DNA of 64,000 bases from JAXLXE01 sp046328115 (GCA_046328115.1 JAXLXE010000004.1:768423-832422), one strand, 5' to 3'; shown: positions 25,547-34,798, numbered from the stretch's first letter. Made by a program: numbers and translations. Notes: generated by a model from the sequence alone, not told the origin.

Positions 25547-26176
25547 TCACGGGACGCGGAGCTGACTGGGGGAGGTTACCTCTATCTGCGGCTTGCCCTG
25601 GCGCATCACGACGCGCCCTGAGATGCAGAGCGCTTTCCCATGGTAGCTATCAGGCGGGGGGCGAAACGCCGACCGGTTCGCTCCCCAGATGATCGCGGTG
25701 AAGGCGTGATTCGGGAACGGCGCGTCGTTCAGAAATGTGGGTTTCCCATTGATATTCTCCCGATAGGATGCGTCAACGCGCTGGATCCAGACCGTGGCGT
25801 CCTGATCCGCGGCACTTGCGGCCGCGGTCGCGGCGATGGTGCCCGAGCCGCAAGGTGTAGGCGGCTGCTTGACCGCCGCTGCTGGCTCTCGTGGGGACGC
25901 GGGGATGGTCGTTTGGGCGGGTTCGGCAGGCGCCAGTGGGAGACTCGTCTGCGGAGCAATCGAAACGGGCGTTGGAGCTTGTGGGGGCGTCGCTACTTGA
26001 GGGACCACGGTTGGGATGCGCGTGGGGGCGGTCTCCCGCGTGGGGAGTGGGGTACTCACCACCGGGGTCGCCGCTGGTCTGGAGCAGGCAACAAGCGCGG
26101 TAAGTGCCAGAGCGCATGCAACGGCGCCTACGGTTTGCATCGTGATTCGATGCCTGGTGTGGACTGAGCGCAGCAT
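25547..26176 (-). CDS. Lipoprotein with Thr/Pro-rich linker and OB-fold-like C-terminal domain
   Basis: A 209-residue exported protein. The signal ends at a lipobox L28-V-A-C31, predicting lipid attachment at C31. Residues 32-110 are a Thr/Pro/Ala-rich spacer. The C-terminal 90 residues contain 'FPNHAFTAIIWGANRSAF' and 'YHGKALCISGRVVMRQGKPQIEV', a pattern seen in small OB-fold (tRNA_anti-like/thermonuclease-associated) domains of extracellular proteins. The nucleic-acid link is tentative. The layout (lipobox, spacer, small domain) matches the SH3 lipoprotein at 27.3-28.6 kb, suggesting a common envelope-anchored design in this organism. Confidence 0.7.
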   Translation of the reverse strand: MLRSVHTRHRITMQTVGAVACALALTALVACSRPAATPVVSTPLPTRETAPTRIPTVVPQVATPPQAPTPVSIAPQTSLPLAPAEPAQTTIPASPREPAAAVKQPPTPCGSGTIAATAAASAADQDATVWIQRVDASYRENINGKPTFLNDAPFPNHAFTAIIWGANRSAFRPPPDSYHGKALCISGRVVMRQGKPQIEVTSPSQLRVP

Positions 26177-26332
26177 GACGCTCGACTTCTTCCCCCCAAC
26201 AGGTCAGTTCATCCAGGATGGTCTCACCCTGAGCATCTCACAATCTACACGCTCGTGACGAAGCCGCGCGCCCAGGCCGTGCTCACTTGGAGTACTCTCC
26301 GTCAGGAGAAGAGCTAACAAGGGGAGCCAACC

Positions 26333-27295
26333 ATGAAGTCAGCGGTCCAGGTTCATCCGAACGTCTACGCTATCGCCTGCCCTTTCGATGGCGCCGGGTT
26401 GGTCCAGTGCTACTACGTTATGGGGGCAAAGCGAGCGCTGATTGACACTGGGGTCAGCACGACTCCGGATGAGGATCTGGAGCCGGCGCTGCGCGCGGTT
26501 GGTCTGGCGCTCAGCGACGTGGACTTCATCATCAACACCCACGGCCACATGGACCATCTGGGCGGCAACCATCGCGCTAAAGAGGTCAGCAACGCCCAGA
26601 TCCTGATCCACGAGATCGACGCGCCATTCACTCGCGATCCACGGCTCAATGTGACCAGTGCCACAACTGTGCCGGAACTGGTGCGGCGGGGTAGGCGGGA
26701 AGATCTGCTGCCCAACGTTGAGGCGAACGTCTTGCGGATGGTGGGGAAGAGCGCTGGGGTGGACCGTGAGCTACGGGACGGTGACCGCGTGGACCTGGGG
26801 AATGATGTGGTCCTCTCAGTAATCCACACGCCGGGCCATACCGCGGGATCGTGCACCTTCTACTGGGAGAAGGAGAGGCTGGCGCTGAGCGGGGACTCGA
26901 TCCAGGTGCGCGGGTCACGCGCCGGGATCCTCCCGCTGTACTTCCTGGCCAGGGAGTACATGGCTTCCCAGCGGCGCCTCCTTGATCTGCCGATTGATTT
27001 ACTGTGCATGGGCCACAACTTCAACGGTTCGGCCGCCTCCAATGCACCGATACGGCGTGGTGGAGAGGCCCACGCGACGATCCGCGAGGCATTGGCAGTA
27101 GCGGAGACCATCGACCGCGTGGTCAAGTCACAGCATGCCGCGGACCCGGACGCCGACGTGCTGACGATCGCGCCGCACGTGCTGAACGAGTTGAGCTATT
27201 CACTACCGATTCTTCGCGACCGGGCGGATCACGCGAGTGTGCCGCATCGGTCGCTGGCGCCGATCATCGCCCACCTGGAGGCGGCGCGGGCGTAG
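26333..27295 (+). CDS. MBL-fold metallo-hydrolase (copy 1)
   Basis: A 320-residue metallo-beta-lactamase-fold protein with the metal-binding H70-G-H72-M-D74-H75 motif and 'HTPGHTAGSCTFYW', which supplies a further His. The N-terminal 'VYAIACPFDGAGLVQCYYV' matches a second copy at 60985-61926, and the two share length and all motifs. These are general hydrolases of the glyoxalase-II/quinoprotein-associated type, possibly lactonases. The substrate cannot be read from sequence. The AGGGGAG site before ATG 26333 is good. The last 32 bases overlap the convergent SH3 lipoprotein gene. Confidence 0.85.
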   Translation: MKSAVQVHPNVYAIACPFDGAGLVQCYYVMGAKRALIDTGVSTTPDEDLEPALRAVGLALSDVDFIINTHGHMDHLGGNHRAKEVSNAQILIHEIDAPFTRDPRLNVTSATTVPELVRRGRREDLLPNVEANVLRMVGKSAGVDRELRDGDRVDLGNDVVLSVIHTPGHTAGSCTFYWEKERLALSGDSIQVRGSRAGILPLYFLAREYMASQRRLLDLPIDLLCMGHNFNGSAASNAPIRRGGEAHATIREALAVAETIDRVVKSQHAADPDADVLTIAPHVLNELSYSLPILRDRADHASVPHRSLAPIIAHLEAARA

Positions 27296-28562
27296 GGGCG
27301 GCGGACCGGAATCCAGCAGCGAGCGCCAGCGGTTCGTCATCGAAGCAGCGCACGCGCTCACGTTGCTGGGCGTAGGCGGGGTGCTCCGGGGTGTAATACA
27401 GTCCGCTTGTGGCACTCCCCTTCACCTGACCAGCTCGGCAGGGCTGGGCCGCCTCAGACGGCGCAGGGGTGGCCGTGGGGGGTGCTTCCTGGAGTACTCC
27501 CCCCGCGATCCAACCCTCGCGACCCTCAGCGTCGCGGACGTTTCGCCAGGTTTGCCCATCTGCCTCACGGTCTGAACCGATGACCACCAGCACGGCGCCG
27601 TCGCGCAGAATCTCAATGACCTGACCGCGCACTCCTGGCTCCGCGCGGAGGCGCGCTCCATCTCGGCCGGTCCCAACGATCTGGATGAGCTCTGGAGTCG
27701 CGGTGGGGGCGGGGGTTGCGGTGGGTATCCTTGTGGCGGTGGGACCAGGCGTCTCGGTGGGTGCCGGGGGAGATGCCAGGACTTCAGACGACATCCACCC
27801 CTCGCGCCCGTCGCGATCGCGGACCTTGCGCCAGGTCTGGCCGGTCACCTCGCGATCTTCGCCCAGCAGGATCAGCTCAGCCCCTTCTCGGATGATGTCC
27901 ACGACTCGCGCAGAGGTACCGGGATCAGCCCGGAGCCTGGCGCCATCCCTCCCCACGTTGGTCACGATCACTCGCTCCATAACGGGGGTGGCCGACGGTC
28001 GAACGGTGGGACCGGGAGTGACGAGCGCGACTGGAGAGGTGGCAGGTTGTGCGGGAGTAGTGGGTGTGGCGGTGCCAGCGGCTGGTCGCGTTGACTCGAG
28101 TGAGGATGCAACGATCCACCCTTCACGCCCAGTCTGATCTTGTACCTTTCGCCAGCGGCGCCCCTCAACGATCTGATCGTCACCCACGATCACTAGCTCA
28201 GCGCCCTCTCGAATCGTCGCGAGCACAGGTGCCTGAGCACGTGGCTCACCACGGAGGTTCGCCCCGAGTCCATCCGTGCGGGTCACGCGGACTCGCTCTA
28301 GATCATCCACGTTGGGACCGCGTGTTGCCTCCCGCGGTGTCTCCGTGGGGTTGCTGGTAGGGAGCGGTGTGGGAGTCCAGGTTGGAACCGTGGAGGTCGC
28401 GGCTGGGCGCGGCGTGTTGGTGGCTGTTGGGATAGCCACGGCGCTGATGGGGGAGGCTGTAGCTTCCGTTGTGGCGGTTGGCTGAGTCTGGTCAGGCTCT
28501 TCCGTCATATCTGGCGGCGGTCCCGCGGGGGCACAGGCGGCCATTAAGACCACGCACACCAT
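27264..28562 (-). CDS. Lipoprotein with three bacterial SH3 domains and a C-terminal sunset domain
   Basis: A 432-residue protein with a very short signal ending in a lipobox L6-M-A-A-C10. Three SH3b repeats occupy about 91-156, 197-263 and 293-358, each with 'LR-PG/EP', 'IREGAEL' and 'GREGWI' landmarks and separated by Thr/Pro linkers. Residues 375-420 ('CRAGQVKGSATSGLYYTPEH', 'RCFDDEPLALAAGFR') resemble the small sunset domain found at the ends of secreted proteins. SH3b domains bind cell-wall peptides or other proteins. The upstream frame stays open and could lengthen the signal, but no ATG, GTG or TTG is seen there. It overlaps the convergent MBL gene by 32 bases. Confidence 0.8.
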   Translation of the reverse strand: MVCVVLMAACAPAGPPPDMTEEPDQTQPTATTEATASPISAVAIPTATNTPRPAATSTVPTWTPTPLPTSNPTETPREATRGPNVDDLERVRVTRTDGLGANLRGEPRAQAPVLATIREGAELVIVGDDQIVEGRRWRKVQDQTGREGWIVASSLESTRPAAGTATPTTPAQPATSPVALVTPGPTVRPSATPVMERVIVTNVGRDGARLRADPGTSARVVDIIREGAELILLGEDREVTGQTWRKVRDRDGREGWMSSEVLASPPAPTETPGPTATRIPTATPAPTATPELIQIVGTGRDGARLRAEPGVRGQVIEILRDGAVLVVIGSDREADGQTWRNVRDAEGREGWIAGGVLQEAPPTATPAPSEAAQPCRAGQVKGSATSGLYYTPEHPAYAQQRERVRCFDDEPLALAAGFRSAAPTPAPPPGGR

Positions 28563-28648
28563 GAAGCGTCCAATAGGCCCCAGCCAGCGGGCGCGACGAA
28601 ACCCGAGTATGACGACCCGTTGGGATACAGCGCTGGCGGGAAGCAGGC

Positions 28649-29638
28649 TCAGCGCCGCCGCGAAAGCGCCTCCGGATTGAGCATATTGGGTACCTCGCGC
28701 CCGTCCAGATACGCGTTGATGTTGGCCGTGACGTCCTGGGCAAATTGCTCGAAGCCACCTTCCGAGACGTACCCCTCGTGCGGCGTGAGTACTACGTTGT
28801 CCAAGGACAACAAGGGGTGGTCTGCCGGTAGCGGCTCCACGGAGAACACATCAAGCGCGGCTCCCCAGAGGCGACCCGCGCGCAGCATGTCCACCAGGGC
28901 AGCTTCATCCGTGATCGCTGCTCGCGCCGTGTTCACGAACAATGCTGAGGGTTTCATCAGAGCCAGTTTCTCGCGGCTGAGCAGGCCGCGGCTTCGCTCC
29001 GATAGCTGGAGGTGGACGGTCACTACGTCTGCGCGACCGAGCAGGTCCTCTAGCGTGGTGAGCTCCACACCTGCCGCGGCGGCTCGCTCTGGGGTGAGCG
29101 TTGGCCCCCACGCGCAGACGCGCATGCCGATGGCCTGACAGATTCGGGCGACGTGGCCGCCGATCCTCCCAAGACCGATGACACCCAGCAGTTTGCCGCC
29201 AAGCTCCCGACCCAGTGTCTGATTCCACTTACCGGCTTTCAGGTCCGTGGCCACTCGCGGAATCTGGCGCGCCGCCGCGAGCATGATGGCCACGGTGAGC
29301 TCAGCGGTGGGGTTGGCCGCGTCAGACCTGGAACTGCCGCCCGTGCCCGCGAACAGGATGCCGCGCTGGGTCGCGGCGTCCAGGTCCATGTGGACCCCAC
29401 GACGCCCGGTCTGGGCGACGAACTTCAAGTCAGGCAGACGGTCGAAGAGATCAGCCTTGAGCGGCAGTCTCTCACGATTGGCGACGATGATCTCAGCGCC
29501 GCGCATGCGCTCAACGAGCTCGTCCAACGATTGGTGCGGGGTGGTGTAGATCGCCACTTCTGCCCGATCGCGCAGGGTGGCGAAGGTGGCAGACCGGCCG
29601 TACGCATCGTTGTAGTCATCCGCGACGACGATCTTCAT
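28649..29638 (-). CDS. D-2-hydroxyacid dehydrogenase family protein
   Basis: A 329-residue NAD-dependent dehydrogenase. The cofactor loop is G155-L-G-R-I-G in the second domain, and the catalytic triad is in place: R239 ('NTARAA'), E268 ('DVFSVEPLP') and H287 ('LTPHEG'). The N-terminal 'QTGRRGVHMDL' matches the phosphoglycerate-dehydrogenase-like subgroup. It reduces a 2-oxoacid to the D-hydroxyacid or the reverse; the exact substrate is unknown. The normally invariant Gly after the triad arginine is Ala240. It is 50 bases downstream of the threonine aldolase gene, so the two may act on linked amino- or oxo-acids. Confidence 0.92.
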   Translation of the reverse strand: MKIVVADDYNDAYGRSATFATLRDRAEVAIYTTPHQSLDELVERMRGAEIIVANRERLPLKADLFDRLPDLKFVAQTGRRGVHMDLDAATQRGILFAGTGGSSRSDAANPTAELTVAIMLAAARQIPRVATDLKAGKWNQTLGRELGGKLLGVIGLGRIGGHVARICQAIGMRVCAWGPTLTPERAAAAGVELTTLEDLLGRADVVTVHLQLSERSRGLLSREKLALMKPSALFVNTARAAITDEAALVDMLRAGRLWGAALDVFSVEPLPADHPLLSLDNVVLTPHEGYVSEGGFEQFAQDVTANINAYLDGREVPNMLNPEALSRRR

Positions 29639-29688
29639 TCGATTCTCTCCCCAGGGTGCCTTCCGCTGACAGTGCTACCCGGCTGTGG

Positions 29689-30744
29689 CTACGAGACTCC
29701 AACGGGTTGCTTACTGCCAGCCGCCACGGACTCGAAGCAGGCGATGGCGCGATCAATGTCTTCCCGCTCAATGCCGTAGTGCGTGACCAGGCGTATCACG
29801 GGGCTGCCGTCTTTCGCGGCTCCGCAGAGCACACCCTGCTCACGCAGACGTGCGCTGATCTCGGCGGCTGTGGGCGCGGGCGGACTCACGTGGATGAAGA
29901 ACATGTTCATCTGCACAGTGTCTCTGTCTATTTTGATGCCGGGGATCTTCGATAGACCCTCGGCCAGGCGCCGCGCATTCTCATGATCTTCGGCCAGGCG
30001 CGGGATGTTGTGCTGGAGTGCGTACAGGCCGCCGGCCGCGATGACGCCGACCTGACGCATGGCGCCGCCGATCATCTTGCGGCCGCGGTAGGCGCGTGAG
30101 ATGAAGTCCTTTGGACCCACCAGGACCGAGCCCACGGGAGCCGCGAGCCCCTTTGACACGCAGAACATTACCGAGTCCGCGTACTGGGCGATCTCCCGGG
30201 CCTCAACGCCGAGCGCGACCGCGGCGTTGAAAATCCGCGCACCGTCCATGTGCACAACCAGCCCGTGCTTGTCCGCCAGGGCACGGATCTTCTTCATCTC
30301 CGCCAGCGGCATGACCCAGCCATTGCAGGGCTGTTCGATCCAGATCATGCGCGTCCTGGGGTAGTGCGGGTCATCTGGACGAATCGTGCGCTCGATGGCG
30401 TCGATGTCCAGGCTCGCGCCAGTCTGCGGAACGGTTCTGAGCTGGACCTGGGCCACACGAGCAGCGTTTGCCTGCTCCGCGTTCAGTGTGTGGCCCGCCT
30501 GCCCGCAGATGACCTCATCTCCTGCCTGAGTCCAACCGAGGTGCGCGGAGAGGTTTCCCATGGTGCCCGAGGCTACGTACAGCCCGGCTTCCTTGCCAAG
30601 CATCTCCGCGGCCAGAGCCTGGAGCCTATTAACGGTGGGATCTTCACCGTACACGTCGTCGCCCAGGTCTGCCTCATGAATGAACGCCCGCATCTCGGGC
30701 GAAGGCAGGGTCACCGTGTCGCTGCGCAGATCAACCGTTCGCAC
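29689..30744 (-). CDS. ltaE: Low-specificity L-threonine aldolase
   Basis: A 351-residue PLP enzyme of the beta-eliminating lyase group. It begins 'TVDLRSDTVTLPSPEM', the strongest family signature, with 'GDDVYGEDPTVNRL' close behind. The PLP lysine is K198 in 'MFCVSKGLAAPVGS', and 'HMDGARIFNA' (165-174) supplies the PLP-pyridine Asp. It cleaves L-threonine or L-allo-threonine to glycine and acetaldehyde. Length is normal. The GTG start at 30744 is preceded by GGGAGG. It leads a probable operon with the 2-hydroxyacid dehydrogenase. Confidence 0.95.
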   Translation of the reverse strand: MRTVDLRSDTVTLPSPEMRAFIHEADLGDDVYGEDPTVNRLQALAAEMLGKEAGLYVASGTMGNLSAHLGWTQAGDEVICGQAGHTLNAEQANAARVAQVQLRTVPQTGASLDIDAIERTIRPDDPHYPRTRMIWIEQPCNGWVMPLAEMKKIRALADKHGLVVHMDGARIFNAAVALGVEAREIAQYADSVMFCVSKGLAAPVGSVLVGPKDFISRAYRGRKMIGGAMRQVGVIAAGGLYALQHNIPRLAEDHENARRLAEGLSKIPGIKIDRDTVQMNMFFIHVSPPAPTAAEISARLREQGVLCGAAKDGSPVIRLVTHYGIEREDIDRAIACFESVAAGSKQPVGVS

Positions 30745-30876
30745 TGGTAGCCTCCCACCAACTTAGTGGCGCATCAAGCGTCTGACGGGCCGACGGTTCT
30801 TGGAATGATGTGGGTGGGAGTGTACGACCGCCACGCTGAGAATCGCGACATACCCCTGCGATGTGGTCGACTACGC

Positions 30877-30905
30877 TTGACAATCCGGCGCGCCGACGAT
30901 AATCT
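30877..30905 (+). promoter_or_regulatory. Near-consensus sigma-70 promoter of the sugar ABC operon
   Basis: TTGACA (30877-30882), a 17-base spacer and TAATCT (30900-30905) form an almost perfect vegetative promoter. It lies in the 295-base gap upstream of the first permease and would give a leader of about 125 bases. It is the clearest promoter I can see in the window. Confidence 0.7.
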
Positions 30906-31039
30906 TTCGCCAGCCGAAAGGCTTTGCCGTGAGACACTGATCCCTGAGCACGATGGAGTGATGCTCAGCACTGGGGGAGGGCCCAGTGATGGGGACAGGT
31001 TCTTAGTGGGCCACGATGGCCCGCTGGTAGGGGAGAGGC

Positions 31040-31960
31040 ATGGCCACCGTTGCGCGGAGTGTCGCGGTTCAGCACACGTTAATTCGTCGGCTGAAAACGC
31101 CTCGGGTCGCCGGTTACCTGCTCGTGCTGCCAGCGGTCATCTACGTTTTGGCCCTGATCGGATTTCCGCTGGTGCTGGGTATCTGGTACAGCTTTACGTC
31201 CATCACCGTCGCGGCACCCGGGCGGTTTGTGGGCTTGCAGAACTTCATAGACGTTGCCAAGGACCCTACCTTCATCCTGGCAGTGCGGAACACGCTCATC
31301 ATCGGGAGCATCGCCACGGCCGCGAAGATCACCTTGAGCGTTGCTTTGGCATTTCTGATGCTAGGCGCCTTCCCGGGACGAGGGCTGCTGCGAGTGCTCT
31401 TTGTCCTGCCGTGGACCATCCCGATAGCGCTCAGCACCATTGCCTATAAGTGGATGTTCCACTCCCAGTACAGCGTGGTGAACTGGATCCTGATCCAGCT
31501 TGGCATCCTGTCAGAGGGTATTCAGTGGCTGGGCTCGCCCATTCCTGCCATGTTCGCCGTGATCTTCGTGAGCACCTGGCGAGCGGTGCCGTTTGGCGCC
31601 ATCACCGTGCTGGCCGGCCTGACGGCGATTCCATCTGACGTGATCGAGGCAGCCCGGATTGATGGCGCTGGCTGGTGGGCGCGGTTCACCAAGGTGATCG
31701 TGCCGATCATTGCGCCAATCCTGTTCATCGCGCTGCTGTTTGACCTGATCTTCACACTCACCGAGCTCACAGTGGTGTTCATCCTCACCAGCGGGGGGCC
31801 GGTGGATCAGACACAGGTGTTGGCGAACTATGCCCTCCAGGTGGGAGTATCCGGGACTCAACTTGGCCAGGGTGCGGCGATAGCGTTGTATCTGGTGCCG
31901 GCTCTATTGATCCTCACCGTGTTGTCACTGCGCCACATTGGCAAGCGGGAGGGGATGTGA
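31040..31960 (+). CDS. Carbohydrate ABC transporter permease (MalF/UgpA type)
   Basis: A 306-residue inner-membrane permease with six predicted helices. The binding-protein-dependent transport signature with its EAA loop is at about 203-226 ('EAARIDGAGWWARFTKVIVP'), which docks onto the ATPase. 'LPAVIYVLALIGFPLVLGIW' is the first membrane helix, typical of CUT1 sugar importers. A GGGGAGAGG site precedes ATG 31040. It overlaps the next permease by 4 bases (ATGTGA). Together with that permease and the binding protein it forms an importer for an oligosaccharide, polyol or glycerol derivative, but no ATPase gene is adjacent. Confidence 0.94.
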   Translation: MATVARSVAVQHTLIRRLKTPRVAGYLLVLPAVIYVLALIGFPLVLGIWYSFTSITVAAPGRFVGLQNFIDVAKDPTFILAVRNTLIIGSIATAAKITLSVALAFLMLGAFPGRGLLRVLFVLPWTIPIALSTIAYKWMFHSQYSVVNWILIQLGILSEGIQWLGSPIPAMFAVIFVSTWRAVPFGAITVLAGLTAIPSDVIEAARIDGAGWWARFTKVIVPIIAPILFIALLFDLIFTLTELTVVFILTSGGPVDQTQVLANYALQVGVSGTQLGQGAAIALYLVPALLILTVLSLRHIGKREGM

Positions 31961-32844
31961 TCACCGCCAGCCAGCAACGCCTGCCGACTGCGCCGCGTGG
32001 GCGGTGGTTGAGCCAACGCCAGCGCGGTGCACTGATCCGGGGCGCGCTGATGGGCATCTACGTGCTCATTGCCGTGTTCCCCTTCTACTGGATGGTGATC
32101 ACGACCTTCAAGACCAATACGGATCTCTACAACCTGGCGAACAACCCCCTCTGGTTCAACGAGCCGCCCACCTTGAGCCACATTGACTACCTGTTCAACC
32201 GCACGCTGTTTGGCCGATGGATGATCAACTCGCTGATTATCGGTGTCTGTGTGGTGGCGATCACCCTGGTCATCGCGACGCCAGCCGGGTACGCGCTGGC
32301 GCGGCTTGACCTGCCTGGTGCGCAGCAGCTTGGTATCGCGATCTTCGCTACCTATCTGGTGCCGCCATCTCTCCTGTTCATCCCGCTTACCCGCGTGGTG
32401 AACATGCTCGGTCTGCAGAACACCATCTGGTCGCTGGTCGTAGTGCTGCCAACCATCTCAATCCCGTTTGCCACGTGGCTGTTATTGGGGTTCTTCAAGA
32501 ATGTGCCGCGGGAGATTGAGGACGCTGGGCTGGTTGACGGATGCACGCGTACCCAGGCGGTCATGAAGATCGTCTTGCCGATCAGCCGGGCTGGACTGGC
32601 CGCAGCCGGGATGTTTGCCTTTGCCATCTCACTTCAGGCATTTCTCTACCCTCTGGTCTTCACCTCAAGCGCGGTGGTCAAGCCCGTGACTCTGGGTGTT
32701 GTGACGGATCTTATCCGCGGCGACATCTACTACTGGGGAGAGCTTATGGCGGGTGCCCTGATCGCCGGGCTACCGGTGGCTATCCTGTTCAACTTGTTCC
32801 TCGACGATTTCGTGGAGGGGATCACTGGCGGCGCTCTGAAATAG
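31957..32844 (+). CDS. Carbohydrate ABC transporter permease (MalG/UgpE type)
   Basis: A 295-residue partner permease. It starts with a GTG at 31957 that overlaps the stop of the first permease, indicating translational coupling. 'FPFYWMVITTFKTNTDL' near the N-terminus and 'EDAGLVDGCTRTQAVMKIVLP' (the EAA loop, with Asp replacing the first Ala) are typical of the CUT1 MalG group. Six helices are visible. The preserved Gly of the EAA motif suggests a functional coupling helix. It ends 64 bases before the binding-protein gene. Confidence 0.94.
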   Translation: MITASQQRLPTAPRGRWLSQRQRGALIRGALMGIYVLIAVFPFYWMVITTFKTNTDLYNLANNPLWFNEPPTLSHIDYLFNRTLFGRWMINSLIIGVCVVAITLVIATPAGYALARLDLPGAQQLGIAIFATYLVPPSLLFIPLTRVVNMLGLQNTIWSLVVVLPTISIPFATWLLLGFFKNVPREIEDAGLVDGCTRTQAVMKIVLPISRAGLAAAGMFAFAISLQAFLYPLVFTSSAVVKPVTLGVVTDLIRGDIYYWGELMAGALIAGLPVAILFNLFLDDFVEGITGGALK

Positions 32845-32907
32845 TCAGATTCCTGGCACATCCGTACGCGCTCAAGCCTGAGGAGGACCAGAAGGAGGGT
32901 CAGGCCC

Positions 32908-34356
32908 ATGTCCAGCGAGCTCGTGGATCCTAGACGGAACGCCCGAGACGGCGCGGGAAGGCGGCGGTTTCTCCGTATTGCGGCCGCCAATGTAGGAAGC
33001 CTTAGCGTTGCTTCACTTCTCGCCGCCTGTACTCAGGAATCAGCACCCGCGACCGGCAAGCTGGTTGAATCGAAGCCGGCGGCGCCCTCCGGTCAGCCTG
33101 CTGCCGCGGCAAAGCCGGCCGATGGGAAACCGGCCCAGGCCGGCCCTGGCGGTTTCACGGGCGGTGGCACGCTCAAGCTTCTCATGCGGTCCCACTTCGT
33201 ACCTGCTTTCGACCAGTGGTTTGACAAATGGGCTCAGGAATGGGGAGTCAAGAACAAGGTTGAGATGCAGGTGGACCACATCCTGGCGGGCGAGCTGCCG
33301 GCAAAGTGGGCTGCCGAGGTGGCCTCTGGCGATGGCCATGATTTGTTGGGTTTCACCCAGAGCGGCGCGGTCAACGTGTTCAACAAGCACCTTGCTGACA
33401 TGGGTGATCTGGTCAAGCAAGTTGGAGATACCCATGGTGGGTGGGTGAACCCGCTGTCAGACGCTATCGCCAAATACGATGGCGTGTACCGCGGTGTCCC
33501 CGACTACTTCATCGAGTTTGGCTGCAACTACCGCAAAGACATCTTTGACGACAACGGCCTGAAGCCTGTCGATACGTTCGACGACTTGATGAAGGCGGGC
33601 ACGCTCCTCAAGTCAAAGGGCTTCCCCATAGGCATCGCGATCAACCAGAAGAGCAACGACGCGAACAACTCCTGGAGCGGGCTGCTCTGGGGCTACGGCG
33701 CATCGTACGTCGCTGCCGACGGCAAGACGGTCACGATCAAGTCTCCGGAGACCAAGGAAGCCGTGACCTACGCCTTGGAGCTTTACAAGAGCGCGATGAC
33801 GCCCGAGGTTCTTTCCTGGGACGACACTGGCAACAACCTGTTCCTCGCCGGCGGCAAGGGCTCCTGGATCCAGAATCCCATCAGCTCGTTACGGACCATT
33901 GAGAAGGAGAATCCAGAGCTAGCCAAGAAGATCTTCATCTCCAACGCGCCCGCGGGACCCAAAGGTCGATTTGCTTCGGTGACGGTCAGCGTGTGGGGAT
34001 TGATGAACTGGTCCAAGAGCCAGCCTGCCGCCAAAGCCTTCCTGACCGACTACTACTCTGTGTATTTGGAGACGGTGAAGGCCAGCCAGGGTTACAACCA
34101 GCCCATCTTGATGAACTACCGCAAGAAGCCAATGGCCATCATTGGTGAGGACCCCAAGCTAGAGCTGCTCCAGGACTTCGACAAGGCAGCCCGCGTTGTG
34201 GGGCACCCGGGTCCCCCAAGTCCAGCCGCGGCTGAGGTTGAGCAGAACTGGATCGTGCCATTGATGATTGGGCAGGCAGTCCAGACCGGAAACGTGGACC
34301 AGGCTGTCGACTGGGCTGCTGCGAAGGTCGACGCGATTTACGCCAAGTACAAGTAG
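32908..34356 (+). CDS. Extracellular solute-binding protein (family 1), lipoprotein
   Basis: A 482-residue substrate-binding protein. The N-terminus combines a twin-arginine-like G17-R-R-R-F-L-R with a lipobox ending at C41 ('SLLAACTQE'), so it is a Tat- or Sec-exported, lipid-anchored protein. An Ala/Pro spacer (about 45-80) precedes the two-lobed binding domain (about 85-480) with 'GHDLLGFTQSGAVNVFNKHL' and 'LYKSAMTPEVLSWDDTGNN'. The mature domain resembles CUT1 sugar-binding proteins. The ligand is unknown. It has an upstream GGAGG and is the third gene of the operon; a bidirectional hairpin follows the stop. Confidence 0.92.
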   Translation: MSSELVDPRRNARDGAGRRRFLRIAAANVGSLSVASLLAACTQESAPATGKLVESKPAAPSGQPAAAAKPADGKPAQAGPGGFTGGGTLKLLMRSHFVPAFDQWFDKWAQEWGVKNKVEMQVDHILAGELPAKWAAEVASGDGHDLLGFTQSGAVNVFNKHLADMGDLVKQVGDTHGGWVNPLSDAIAKYDGVYRGVPDYFIEFGCNYRKDIFDDNGLKPVDTFDDLMKAGTLLKSKGFPIGIAINQKSNDANNSWSGLLWGYGASYVAADGKTVTIKSPETKEAVTYALELYKSAMTPEVLSWDDTGNNLFLAGGKGSWIQNPISSLRTIEKENPELAKKIFISNAPAGPKGRFASVTVSVWGLMNWSKSQPAAKAFLTDYYSVYLETVKASQGYNQPILMNYRKKPMAIIGEDPKLELLQDFDKAARVVGHPGPPSPAAAEVEQNWIVPLMIGQAVQTGNVDQAVDWAAAKVDAIYAKYK

Positions 34357-34365
34357 CGCTGGGTT

Positions 34366-34401
34366 GAGCCTGGCGCCTGATATCGACCGGGTGCCGGGCT
34401 C
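34366..34401. terminator. Bidirectional hairpin between the sugar-binding protein and cupin genes
   Basis: GAGCCTGGCGCC (34366-34377) pairs with GGTGCCGGGCTC (34390-34401) through 12 positions, two of them G-U, around a 12-nt loop. It sits 10 bases after the binding-protein stop and overlaps the cupin stop codon. There is no clear U-run. Confidence 0.5.
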
Positions 34402-34798
34402 ACGGGACGTCCCAGGGACCGGATGCAGGCACGGCAGCCGATGGTCCGGGCCACGGTGGCATTGTCACGCAGATGAACTCCAGCGGCTCACCATCTGCTG
34501 CTCGAAACTGAAGCGTGGTGCCCTCAGGCAACGTCAGCGCGGTTCCCGGAGCAACGTCTACGGTCTCTTCGGCGTTATCGAGCATTCTCCAGACTTGCCC
34601 GTTCCCTCGCACGACGTACCAGAGCTCCTGGATACCGGTTAGGCGGACCGCCCCGCTCACCGTTCCGGCTGGCAATGAGCAGTGGACCATACTGCCGGTG
34701 GGAAGCTGGGCAAGTTTGCGAATCTCGGACCGATCCGTCGAGAGATTGTCGAATCGATCGCCAAGTTTTCGCGTGATCCAGGCTGGCACGCCCGCCAA
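34400..34798 (-). CDS. Cupin-domain protein
   Basis: A 132-residue single cupin. The beta-barrel shows 'GIQELWYVVRGNGQVWRM' (metal/substrate face, with E and W in place of the usual H-x-H) and 'VDVAPGTALTLPEGTTLQFRA' (second cupin motif, PxG...P.G). The absence of the classical histidines suggests a non-enzymatic sensor or a different ligand set. The start is a TTG at 34798, 3 bases after the stop of the EAL/HDOD gene, so it is almost certainly translated from the same mRNA. The ligand is unknown. Confidence 0.8.
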   Translation of the reverse strand: MAGVPAWITRKLGDRFDNLSTDRSEIRKLAQLPTGSMVHCSLPAGTVSGAVRLTGIQELWYVVRGNGQVWRMLDNAEETVDVAPGTALTLPEGTTLQFRAADGEPLEFICVTMPPWPGPSAAVPASGPWDVP

